Below, piece after piece: positions 7,353 to 13,853 of a stretch of 17,431 nt of DNA. Numbering within the stretch: position 1 is the stretch's first letter; every line of letters starts with the position of its first letter. Source of the DNA: Euryarchaeota archaeon UBA106 (GTDB lineage Archaea; Thermoplasmatota; Poseidoniia; Poseidoniales; Thalassarchaeaceae); assembly GCA_002502365.1 (NCBI GenBank), contig DAOJ01000056.1, forward strand, positions 1 through 17,431, written 5' to 3'. Both the position numbers and the translations under genes were made by a program. The notes under the pieces are model-generated. The model saw nothing but the letters and a program-made list of their open reading frames with translations. It did no database searches and was not told the DNA's origin.

Positions 7353-7426
7353 TGGTGCGCTCGCCGGGATTTGAACCCGGGCAAAGAGGTTGGAAACCTC
7401 TTGTGCTACCCCTACACCACGAACGC
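7353..7426 (-). tRNA. tRNA-Gly (UCC), CCA encoded
   Basis: The cloverleaf folds completely on the minus strand. The acceptor stem GCGTTCG pairs with CGAGCGC (one G-U pair). The D stem is GTGT/GCAC, the anticodon stem AGAGG/CCTCT with loop TTTCCAA, the variable region 4 nt, and the T stem CCGGG/CCCGG with loop TTCAAAT. The discriminator is A at 7356 and CCA is encoded at 7355-7353. The anticodon TCC (plus-strand 7394-7392) reads GGA, and GGG by wobble. No intron. The exporter gene begins 82 nt downstream and may be read through from the tRNA promoter. Confidence 0.95.
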
Positions 7427-7525
7427 GCAACCCGCCGATTGAGGACTAGTCTTTGACCGATTCGGTGTGCTAACTAAGCGTCAGAGGTCGCTGAATTTCA
7501 AAAAGGAAGGGCGTTTCGGCTACTT

Positions 7526-7732
7526 ATGCTTCTAAGGCAGAGGTTCGGTATAGCGATGTTATTCATCTTTTTACCAATCAATGTTCCACTTTGGAAGATG
7601 GTGTGTGAAGTAATTGGTTACAATCTACCTTTGGGTGATCTTCAACTATTCTTTGGATCATTGATTCTGTTTGTAATTGGAGGATTTTTTACCTTCACGC
7701 CAAAACTAAAATCTCCATTTGATTGGAATTAA
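7526..7732 (+). CDS. small two-helix membrane protein, hypothetical
   Basis: A 68-aa open frame with two hydrophobic segments (about 8-30 and 39-58) separated by a short acidic/polar loop (YNLPLGDLQ), and a C-terminal TPKLKSPFDWN. I do not recognise the family. It fills the only space between the tRNA and the convergent hydrolase gene, and its TAA overlaps that gene's TAA in a shared TTAA, as expected in this compact genome. The start is uncertain: ATG 7526 has GGAAGG about 15 nt upstream, while an internal ATG at 7556 has AGAGG in front but would cut into the first helix. It could be a chance frame, though the membrane topology argues against that. Confidence 0.5.
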   Translation: MLLRQRFGIAMLFIFLPINVPLWKMVCEVIGYNLPLGDLQLFFGSLILFVIGGFFTFTPKLKSPFDWN

Positions 7733-8622
7733 AATTCTATACCATACAATTGACTTGGCCATTCTGAGTGGATTTTTAGTAGAATATTTTCTACTTCGTC
7801 TGAACTGTACTCAGCCATTAAGGAAGAGCATAATTCATTGGTTCTTTTAGGAATTGTTTTCGGTCCAAGAACAGCACCTGGCCTTCGCGGGTCATCTAGA
7901 AAATCAGTTTCCATACCCCATGGAGCAGATGCATTTGTATGACTGGAGATTATTCCTTGTATACTCCCTCTACCAACACTTACTGTGCAAGATAAACCAT
8001 GCGTGAATTCACTAGAGATATTTGCAGGTGCATAGTGTCTAATCGCCTTCTCAAGAGGAAGGCCCGCTTTGATGGCCATTTGTGACAATTCAGAGTAAGT
8101 TTGGGCACCTGCATCTTCAACATGCAATTGAATAGGGACTTTCGCGGACCCTGCCTCAGCCATTATCTGGGTTAGATTTTCATTAGCATGACGCCAAGTT
8201 TGCTCATTTACTTGGTAATGTGGCCTTCCTACCTCACCGAGGCAGTGTGCCTTTCCTTGTTCGATTAGATCTAGAGCAAGGTCAATCGAATCTAGGTGTA
8301 ATTCAGTACTTTTTTCTATACCTAAATCAGATATTTGTTTCTCCCACACCACCGGATGTGGCCCTAGTGCCAATCCTACAGTTATGGCGAATTTTTTCCG
8401 GACCTCTTCGGCCATCGAAATAGTCTCGGAATACGCTTTTCGATAGCCGTCTTTGTCAACCGGAAGTTTTCCAGAAAAATTCGGTTTGTGAACCAGAACT
8501 ATCCCGGTTCCTCCGGTCTTTACAAATTCGTCTATCGCTGATAAATATCGATTGGAAGTATCAAGGTGAATGTGTTGGTCGACTACTGGACCTTGCCAGC
8601 GTCCGTCGACAATGAAACTCAT
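7729..8622 (-). CDS. TatD-like metal-dependent hydrolase, COG1099 type
   Basis: A 297-aa predicted TIM-barrel amidohydrolase of the archaeal COG1099 group, related to TatD nucleases; the substrate is not established. Metal ligands are in the expected order: HxH at H17/H19 (VVDQHIHLD), E130 in CLGEVGRPHY, H167 in QLHVED, H196 in RHYAP, and D240 in METDFLDDPRRPGA. The last motif is the typical METD-x-LDDP signature of the group. The length is normal and the frame intact. The ATG overlaps the TBP-like gene's TGA by 4 nt (ATGA), so the two are translationally coupled. It is the last gene of a three-gene operon. The convergent small membrane-protein gene overlaps its stop codon. Nothing in the sequence tells whether it cuts nucleic acid. 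Confidence 0.87.
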   Translation of the reverse strand: MSFIVDGRWQGPVVDQHIHLDTSNRYLSAIDEFVKTGGTGIVLVHKPNFSGKLPVDKDGYRKAYSETISMAEEVRKKFAITVGLALGPHPVVWEKQISDLGIEKSTELHLDSIDLALDLIEQGKAHCLGEVGRPHYQVNEQTWRHANENLTQIMAEAGSAKVPIQLHVEDAGAQTYSELSQMAIKAGLPLEKAIRHYAPANISSEFTHGLSCTVSVGRGSIQGIISSHTNASAPWGMETDFLDDPRRPGAVLGPKTIPKRTNELCSSLMAEYSSDEVENILLKIHSEWPSQLYGIEF

Positions 8623-9149
8623 GCCAATGCGCCTTCCTCATCAAATTGTGCAGCCCAATGACGAACGGCCATTTCCGCAACCCGTTTGGAAGATTGCCCG
8701 ATGACTACTCCATGGCCGTTATTGAATACCAATAGACTGCAGTTATGTCGATTTGCATCGACTCTAATACAGCCAACTCTCTCATCCTTCTTGACATCAG
8801 TAAAGCGCGCTGCTGCGAGATCAAGCATCACCGCTCGGCCAAATGAGAAACTGACTAACATATCTCCTACTTCAGAGTGTAATCCGTCTTCCGACATTCC
8901 GAGGCTTAGAAGAAGTTCTTGCATTACTAACCGAGCAACTTCTAACCTAGCTATTCCATGGACTAAAACGCTACCCGATTCCTCAATGACAAAGGTCGCT
9001 CGCGGTTCCTTGTGGCTGATTACTACCCACGGGCCTGACTTTATTCCCTTGGCGAGTTTAACCGCATCATCATGGTTAATTGGAATGCCTGGAATAAATC
9101 GAAATGTCTGTGTCTCAACATTAACTTTGATTCTGGTATCTTCTTCCAA
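8619..9149 (-). CDS. divergent TATA-binding-protein-like protein (two TBP repeats)
   Basis: A 176-aa protein that looks like a full-length, highly diverged TBP. Repeat 1 (about 5-84): TRIKVNVET strand, NHDDAVKLAKGI helix, then ATFVIEESGSVLVHG and the helix RLEVARLVMQELLLSLG. Repeat 2 (about 95-170): VGDMLVSFSFG, a DLAAARF helix, VKKDERVGCIRV at the TBP YEPEQFPGLVYRL position, then LLVFNNGHGVVIGQSSKRVAEMAV matching TBP LIFGSGKVV.TG.KS...A. The EQFPG motif is lost in both repeats. The DNA-intercalating Phe of LIF is Glu in repeat 1 but kept in repeat 2. DNA binding by this protein is therefore uncertain. I chose TTG 9149: AGGAGG precedes it by 7 nt and the upstream gene stops 2 nt earlier. An ATG at 9200 would overlap that gene by 49 nt. 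It is middle gene of the operon and is coupled to the hydrolase. The fold assignment is by pattern, not by search. Confidence 0.68.
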   Translation of the reverse strand: MEEDTRIKVNVETQTFRFIPGIPINHDDAVKLAKGIKSGPWVVISHKEPRATFVIEESGSVLVHGIARLEVARLVMQELLLSLGMSEDGLHSEVGDMLVSFSFGRAVMLDLAAARFTDVKKDERVGCIRVDANRHNCSLLVFNNGHGVVIGQSSKRVAEMAVRHWAAQFDEEGALA

Positions 9150-9151
9150 AA

Positions 9152-9961
9152 CTAATCCTCCTGTTGTTCCATCATCGTCATTGATTCTGCATCCGGACAT
9201 TCCTGGAGGGCCTTCAGTAAAGAAGTCATTCTTGGTTGGTGAACGGGAACCAGCAGAGTTGGTCCTGTAGCATCCGTTTCGTCAACCCTACTCTCTCTAA
9301 GATTTTCTAAAGCCCCTCTCATTCTAGCAACCATCCGCGATGACCGAGTCTCGATTAAATTAGTACTCAGGCCCTTATTTTCTTCCTGCCACCAAGTTGC
9401 ACAAGAGGCGGCGGCCGCACCCAGCTCAGTGTCAACTCCCTTAGCGGAATCAACTCGACTTACATTTTGGCTACGTAACCTCTTCCAACGTCTACCGATT
9501 GTGATGCTTGAAATAAGTGAACTAAGTGTTACCTGTTCATCTGCTGCTTTAGTCATCCAATCAACCCAGGGCTCATCCTCCATTGAGGGTTCAAGGGCAA
9601 AAACAGGTATCCCGCCTCTAGCATTTTTTGCATGATGAAGTAAACGCATAGGTTCAGGATCAGGGATGCTTGGTCCATCTATCTCGTAAATTGTGAGATC
9701 TTCTAGAAGTCTTCCGAGGACTGTTCCCGATGCCAAGGCTGCAGAAACATGCACACCTGGACTATCCTGGTCTTCTTTTTCTTCTTGTGGCCATCCATTT
9801 ATTTCTTCCTCTGAAGCCAAAAGAGCCAATCCATCCCAATGCTCTCTTGTTCTAAGGGAAGCAGGCATCCTAACACAAGGAAGATGTGGCCAGAGGCAAA
9901 TTTTCCCACCGTTTGGGTCTTCAAAAACCACCGGGTTCCAGACCAACTTGGTTACGCTCAC
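9152..9961 (-). CDS. uncharacterised protein, possibly distant TraB/GumN-like
   Basis: A 269-aa protein that I do not confidently recognise. It is acidic, has no membrane segment, and carries a Trp-rich N-terminal region (WNP, WPH, HWDG). Several features occur in the order seen in TraB-family proteins: a TIYEIDGPS segment (about 90-98) where TraB has VAVELD.R, an IPVFALEP strand (about 118-125), LIETRSSRMVARM (about 204-216) where TraB has DERD..MA, and TLLVPVHQPRMTSLL (about 235-249) where TraB has VVGAGHVPGI. Most key residues are changed, so this is a weak hypothesis. It starts at GTG 9961, the first in-frame start after the divergent intergenic region, with no clear ribosome-binding site. 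It is the first gene of the operon with the TBP-like protein and the COG1099 hydrolase; the next start follows 2 nt after its stop. Confidence 0.6.
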   Translation of the reverse strand: MSVTKLVWNPVVFEDPNGGKICLWPHLPCVRMPASLRTREHWDGLALLASEEEINGWPQEEKEDQDSPGVHVSAALASGTVLGRLLEDLTIYEIDGPSIPDPEPMRLLHHAKNARGGIPVFALEPSMEDEPWVDWMTKAADEQVTLSSLISSITIGRRWKRLRSQNVSRVDSAKGVDTELGAAAASCATWWQEENKGLSTNLIETRSSRMVARMRGALENLRESRVDETDATGPTLLVPVHQPRMTSLLKALQECPDAESMTMMEQQED

Positions 9962-10075
9962 ATATTGCCGAACCCACAGTAGGGCTTGACTTCAACGGTT
10001 GAATAATCCCTTCATCAACCTGAATTTATGTGGTGGGATTCAAGGAGGGTGAGTGTCCGGAGTATCGTGAGAGAG

Positions 10076-10525
10076 ATGTCTGAACCGCGCTCCTCCGAAC
10101 CCGTTGTGCTACTGAATGAAGTGTTTCCAGGGGATACAAATGCGCTCGACACCCTGTTTGGGGGCCGATTGATGTCAATAATGGACACTGCAGCAGGGAT
10201 GGCAGCTAGCCAATTTGCCCACAACGAATTCGTAACTGTATCTGTTGATGCTCTGAAATTCAAACGCCCGGCTTACCAGGGTGATGTAATCAGAACTATC
10301 GCAAGAGTTGTTTGGACTAGTCGAAGGACTGTCGGAGTATTGGTACGGTCTTGCAGAATGACACGTTCGAATTGGGACCCTGAAGAAATTTGTTCAGGGT
10401 TCTTCTTTATGGTTGCGATAGATGATTCAATGCGACCAGTAGAGGTACCACAGTTTAATCCAACTTCTGAAGAGGAGAAAGAATTCTGGGATTCAGCACA
10501 AAGAGCAAGAGATGCAATGCGTTGA
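10076..10525 (+). CDS. acyl-CoA thioesterase, hotdog fold
   Basis: Hydrolyses acyl-CoA to free acid and CoA; 149 aa from the chosen ATG. The family signature PGDTNALDTLFGGRLMSIMDTAAGMAA matches the PGD.N..GT.FGG..M.WMD.....A motif of the YciA/BFIT/ACOT group, with the conserved Asn and the Asp on the central hotdog helix. The strand VTVSVDALKFKRPAYQGD follows, also typical. The usual Gly after N..  is Asp here (NALD). The C-terminal EEEKEFWDSAQRARDAMR is a charged helix. The start is ambiguous: in-frame GTG codons at 10049 and 10067 and an ATG at 10028 precede it. AAGGAGGGTGA at 10039-10049 could serve one of the GTGs, and a TTTAT box sits at 10024. Its stop codon abuts the convergent DUF4870 gene with no gap. 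Substrate chain length is unknown. Confidence 0.88.
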   Translation: MSEPRSSEPVVLLNEVFPGDTNALDTLFGGRLMSIMDTAAGMAASQFAHNEFVTVSVDALKFKRPAYQGDVIRTIARVVWTSRRTVGVLVRSCRMTRSNWDPEEICSGFFFMVAIDDSMRPVEVPQFNPTSEEEKEFWDSAQRARDAMR

Positions 10526-10891
10526 TTAGGAAATGAATCTAATCGTAAGCGGATAATTGTACTCTTGACCTGCGTTGAGAGCAGAGTTTGCATTAATAGC
10601 CCAAATAATATACATCAACCAATGAACCGGGAAGGTGAGGCAGCCAATTAAGATTACAAACAAAAAACTGTGAACAATTGCTGCAATCAGGAAAGTTAGC
10701 GAAGCATTGGTTGCTTCTCTTATATGTGATTTTAGAAATTCATCATCGCCATTGTAAGTCGCATAAATTAGAACCGGTGCAAGGAATCCAACTAATGGGC
10801 CCAAAATATGTGCTAAACTTCCTAAACTTCTATCCTTACTTTCATTTTGCAATTTAATCACCGGAGGTCTCTCATCAGCGTCCTCTGACAT
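10526..10891 (-). CDS. DUF4870-family (Tic20-like) small membrane protein
   Basis: A 121-aa integral membrane protein. After a short acidic cytosolic start (MSEDADERPPVIKL), three hydrophobic segments follow: SLAHILGPLVGFLAPVLIYA (about 24-43), SLTFLIAAIVHSFLFVILIG (about 62-81) and FPVHWLMYIIWAINANSAL (about 85-103). The pattern ILGPLVGFLAPV, then D..F...H.REA.N.SLTF, then WAINAN.A.NAGQEYNYPLTIRFI is characteristic of DUF4870 proteins. Their function is unknown. I chose ATG 10891; the frame extends to 11059, but that would run antisense into the divergent gene. No ribosome-binding site is visible, so the mRNA may be leaderless. The gene shares a roughly 88-nt divergent intergenic region with the SelB-like gene. 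Confidence 0.85.
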   Translation of the reverse strand: MSEDADERPPVIKLQNESKDRSLGSLAHILGPLVGFLAPVLIYATYNGDDEFLKSHIREATNASLTFLIAAIVHSFLFVILIGCLTFPVHWLMYIIWAINANSALNAGQEYNYPLTIRFIS

Positions 10892-10979
10892 AATATCGAC
10901 AAAAGACTCGTTTCTTTTGAAAACTTCTACATCACCATAAATCGGACCTTTGATGAGTAAATCGCTCTCCGCTTCCCTC

Positions 10980-11972
10980 ATGCCAGTACTAAATGTAGCC
11001 TTTGTCGGCAGCGAAGAACTCGCGAAATCTCTGGCAAAGTCTAACGATGTTAGAGACATTGAATCATATGTCTACAAGGAACAGAGAAATGAAGAAACCT
11101 GTGTTATATCTCTTTTGAGGCCACTTAGACATCCTGAGAGAATCAGGCCTCTTCTTTCAGTTCTAAACGTTGCAGAAATGGGAATTGTTGAAATTTCCAA
11201 AGTTGATGCCTCTATTGGCGAAATTCTTGTCTCTTTCGGCTCCGCGGGGATTGAACGAGGACTGGCAATAATCAATCCAAAAGAAGGAGATTGGGTTGAT
11301 TCTCAACAAGTCAAAATGATTCTATCTCAAGCTGGTCTGGATAATTGGAATCTTTACGAAAGTATGCCAGATTTACACGATTTAAGAGAGGAAATTTTCT
11401 CACATCTGGATTCTTCAGATTCATTTGATTCTGCGGCTAGTTTAGTATTACCAATTGATCAACATTTCAATGTCAAAGGAGTCGGATTAGTCGCCATTGG
11501 ATATGTTCAATCAGGTTCGGTCAACAAGCATGATGATGTTGTCATTCTACCAGCCAATGAGGAAGGAGTAGTTAGATCATTACAAGTCATGGATGATGAT
11601 GTTGATACAGCTATCGCAGGTGACCGAGTTGGAGTCGCTTTGAGGAATCTAAGGGAGGAAGCATTACACCGAGGATGTATGATTATTCATACTGAATCTG
11701 AGGCTTTAATCCGACATGAAAAATCAATAATTAAAATAGATAAATCACCCTTCCAAAAGAGAGACCTTTCTGTTGAAGATGTAATTCATGCAGCGGTGGA
11801 TTTACAATTTGTTGTAGGTAGAATAACCGGAGTGGATGCAGAGAATTATTCAGTCGAATGGGAAACTCCTCTGTGGATTAGGAATGAAGGGGCACCTAGA
11901 ATATTAATCACCCAATTAGACGCATCTCCAATGAGAATTATTGGAAGTGTAGAATCAATATCCAGATCTTAA
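10980..11972 (+). CDS. SelB/EF-Tu-like translation factor paralogue with degenerate GTPase domain (aSelBL-like)
   Basis: A 330-aa protein with the layout of an EF-Tu/SelB factor but no working G domain. Residues 1-150 begin PVLNVAFVGSEELAKSLAK, which lines up with the P-loop start VNVA.IGHVDHGKSTL yet lacks GKS/T. DTPGH and NKxD are also absent; the expected VxxAD region reads LNVAEMGIVEISK. Residues about 173-245 are a convincing domain 2 beta barrel: LPIDQHFNVKGVGLVAIGYV, GSVNKHDDVVILP, VRSLQVMDDDVDTAIAGDRVGVALR, RGCMI. About 255-330 fits domain 3 and there is no SECIS-binding C-terminal extension. Archaeal SelB-like (aSelBL) proteins with disrupted GTPase motifs are a known but poorly understood group. 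The ATG at 10980 fits the domain start and has no ribosome-binding site, so the mRNA may be leaderless. It might bind tRNA or the ribosome; that is inference. Confidence 0.78.
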   Translation: MPVLNVAFVGSEELAKSLAKSNDVRDIESYVYKEQRNEETCVISLLRPLRHPERIRPLLSVLNVAEMGIVEISKVDASIGEILVSFGSAGIERGLAIINPKEGDWVDSQQVKMILSQAGLDNWNLYESMPDLHDLREEIFSHLDSSDSFDSAASLVLPIDQHFNVKGVGLVAIGYVQSGSVNKHDDVVILPANEEGVVRSLQVMDDDVDTAIAGDRVGVALRNLREEALHRGCMIIHTESEALIRHEKSIIKIDKSPFQKRDLSVEDVIHAAVDLQFVVGRITGVDAENYSVEWETPLWIRNEGAPRILITQLDASPMRIIGSVESISRS

Positions 11973-12097
11973 TCGACTGATTTTGAAATCAATAAAATCA
12001 ACCACTCGGCTCTCCCAATTCGCACGCACAAGAGGGTCGAAATGCTGGTCACCTTCCCGAGCAGTTATAGCCTCGAAGAGGCGCTCGGACAAATGGG
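11973..12097. other. intergenic region (~125 nt) between SelB-like gene and PH-like protein gene
   Basis: This is the longest stretch without an assigned gene. The first 30 nt are AT-rich (GATTTTGAAATCAATAAAAT) and could hold the terminator of the SelB-like gene, but no T run is long. The rest is more GC-rich. A TTATAG box at 12065-12070 lies about 32 nt before the next ATG and may be its TATA element. I could not fold a tRNA or other known RNA from this stretch. Confidence 0.35.
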
Positions 12098-13843
12098 ATG
12101 TACTCAGCCGGGCGTAATGCCCGACTGGATGAAGGAGAGTCGGAGCTATTCGATAACCTAAATCTGGTCGGCATAAGTGGGAGATTTTGCGGAATCCTCA
12201 CTGAGAGGCAGTTGACATTTGAAGACTATTCAGGATACGGCATAAGGGTCAACCTCTCAAATATCTCGACCTTGAGAAATATAAATGTTGCAAGACTACC
12301 AAATAGCTTCCTTACGATTGGAGCAGTGGGGGTATGGGTGGGGGCTACGATAATTACTCCTCCACTTGGTTTAGCCATAGCTGCAACAGGTGGGCTCTCG
12401 ATCTTGGGATATTTTACAATGAAAACTCCCGTTCTTTCAATTGAGACAAATGCTGGAGACAAACATCTCGTCACTGGAACCCAATCCGAATTACTTCGGT
12501 TATGCATGATGGTGGATAGAGTGATGCATGGCTCTTCTATAGAAGAGGCAAAAGCGGGTCTTAGAGAATTAGAACTAGAAAGAGAGAAAATATTGGCGGA
12601 AGATCAGCCAAAGGCATTGATTGCTGCTCCTCAGAATATGGAAAACTTCGAGCCTTCAAGTTATCAATCAGAACCTATTACTGCGTCGATTGGCCACCAA
12701 GAAATGACTGTAACAACTCCCTTGAATTCGGCCCCATCAGTAAGTCAGTTTGGAGATACAGTAGCTCAAGAAGGAGGGATTTTCGCCTCACTCGAGGCTA
12801 TAGAACCCGTTATCACACCATCATTCGAATCCACTCAGCCCAGCAACTCAATAGACACACCATCAGCGTATGAGAGAGCATGGGGGCGTCAAGAATCTCC
12901 TGATTGGTACCGTGAGAAAGAATCTGGAAATTCTCAAGAAGATAGAATCGGAGAGGCAGTATCTGATGCACTCGAGTCCTTCGATATGTTTGGAGAAGGT
13001 GGAATGTTTGATATTGATTCTCCAACCACAACTGCAATCTCTACCGTTTACTCCGAACCTGAATCAACATTGGACTTCAATGAGATTAACAGAGGGCAGT
13101 ATACTAACCAAAGTGAATTGGCTGGAACCCATGCTTCGACAACCTATTCACCTCCTACTATATCTACTCCAAATAGACCATTATCTAGTTCGGAAATGAT
13201 TCGCTCTGCTCAATCCAAACATGGAAATTCTCAGCCCTATAGCAACGCAAGTAGAAGCCTTCCAACCCCAACTGAATCTGCGGTTCGTGAAGAATGTAAA
13301 CCCGGTTTAGTAAAGACGGCAAAGGCTCATTCCGCTTGGCAAAGCGAAAATGAAAAGCGAATGTTATCGGCACCAACCACTGAACCAGAAAATTTTGGTG
13401 AAGAGTTCCCTGCAGTGTCAAAGTTAGCAAACAGTATGACTAGCGGCAGGGTTAGAAGTTCTGTTGGAAGTCCAAAGAAACAAAATTGGTTAGCTTCACT
13501 ACTATCTCCAACTCAGCCTAGAAAGGAATACGCCGATGTTTATGGAGATGAAGATGGCAGAAGCCAGGGAGAAGTGAATCGATTCAGAACAAGTCAATTA
13601 CTGAGATTACGCTCTGATCAAGATCACCAGGCAGATGTTGTAAGTAGAGCCAAAGAGGGCATGACAAATGCTGGACCATCCTCGGCTAGGGATGCTCTCG
13701 ATAGTGTAGTTTCTAGAGTCTCCTCCGGGGAAGAACGAGAAGCAACCAGCAAATCTCGAAGTGAAGGATTGCGGTTTTCTCAACTGAGACCAACAACTCA
13801 GAAAGGCGATGGAAGATTACCAGGAATTCGTCAATTAAAGTGA
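12098..13843 (+). CDS. membrane-anchored PH-like protein with long low-complexity tail, uncharacterised
   Basis: A 581-aa protein of unknown function. Residues 27-62 read like the first strands of a bacterial-type PH domain (GRFCGILTERQLTFEDY then IRVNLSNISTLRNI). A hydrophobic hairpin follows at about 71-107 (FLTIGAVGVWVGATII and LGLAIAATGGLSILGYF), then the returning strands PVLSIETNAGDKHLVTG and a closing helix ELLRLCMMVDRVMHG at 131-145. This looks like a PH domain interrupted by a two-helix membrane anchor. A charged helix (148-169) leads to about 400 residues rich in Ser, Thr, Pro, Glu and Gln without recognisable domains, ending in a basic stretch (SKSRSEGLRFSQL, IRQLK). The tail is probably disordered and cytosolic. 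ATG 12098 is the first start; a TTATAG box lies 32 nt upstream. The frame is intact and ends 4 nt from the convergent kinase gene. It could be a signalling or scaffold protein. Confidence 0.72.
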   Translation: MYSAGRNARLDEGESELFDNLNLVGISGRFCGILTERQLTFEDYSGYGIRVNLSNISTLRNINVARLPNSFLTIGAVGVWVGATIITPPLGLAIAATGGLSILGYFTMKTPVLSIETNAGDKHLVTGTQSELLRLCMMVDRVMHGSSIEEAKAGLRELELEREKILAEDQPKALIAAPQNMENFEPSSYQSEPITASIGHQEMTVTTPLNSAPSVSQFGDTVAQEGGIFASLEAIEPVITPSFESTQPSNSIDTPSAYERAWGRQESPDWYREKESGNSQEDRIGEAVSDALESFDMFGEGGMFDIDSPTTTAISTVYSEPESTLDFNEINRGQYTNQSELAGTHASTTYSPPTISTPNRPLSSSEMIRSAQSKHGNSQPYSNASRSLPTPTESAVREECKPGLVKTAKAHSAWQSENEKRMLSAPTTEPENFGEEFPAVSKLANSMTSGRVRSSVGSPKKQNWLASLLSPTQPRKEYADVYGDEDGRSQGEVNRFRTSQLLRLRSDQDHQADVVSRAKEGMTNAGPSSARDALDSVVSRVSSGEEREATSKSRSEGLRFSQLRPTTQKGDGRLPGIRQLK

Positions 13844-13853
13844 ATTTTCACTT
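13838..13853. repeat. palindrome spanning both stop codons of convergent genes
   Basis: AAGTGAA (13838-13844), TT, and TTCACTT (13847-13853) form a perfect 7-bp inverted repeat. Both convergent genes end with Lys-stop (AAG TGA), one on each arm, so the symmetry covers both stop codons. It may be a bidirectional end signal or simply a coincidence of matching codons. Confidence 0.4.

Noticed and set aside
7271..7384. 38-codon N-terminal extension of the ABC exporter frame
   Set aside because: It would begin with TTG inside the tRNA-Gly gene and read through the dyad. ATG 7270 has a good ribosome-binding site and fits the family N terminus.
7457..7467. Small palindrome ACCGA-T-TCGGT upstream of tRNA-Gly
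   Set aside because: A 5-bp arm is short enough to be chance, and its position does not match a clear promoter element.
9150..9200. ATG 9200 as start of the TBP-like gene
   Set aside because: It overlaps the upstream gene by 49 nt and lacks a clear ribosome-binding site. TTG 9149 has AGGAGG at ideal spacing and matches where TBP begins.
8686..9270. 194-codon plus-strand frame opposite the TBP-like gene
   Set aside because: It is antisense to two genes of a well-formed operon, and its translation is low in recognisable motifs and shows no domain pattern.
10950..10979. Upstream ATG starts of the SelB-like gene
   Set aside because: Ten extra residues before the first beta strand are not expected, and the PVLNVAFVG strand begins right after the ATG at 10980.
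10892..11059. 56-codon N-terminal extension of the DUF4870 gene
   Set aside because: It lies antisense to the start of the SelB-like gene and lacks the membrane-protein pattern. The family begins near the ATG at 10891.
12042..12164. Short plus-strand frame of about 40 codons overlapping the start of the PH-like gene
   Set aside because: It is out of frame with that gene, has no ribosome-binding site or recognisable content, and overlaps a better-supported start.
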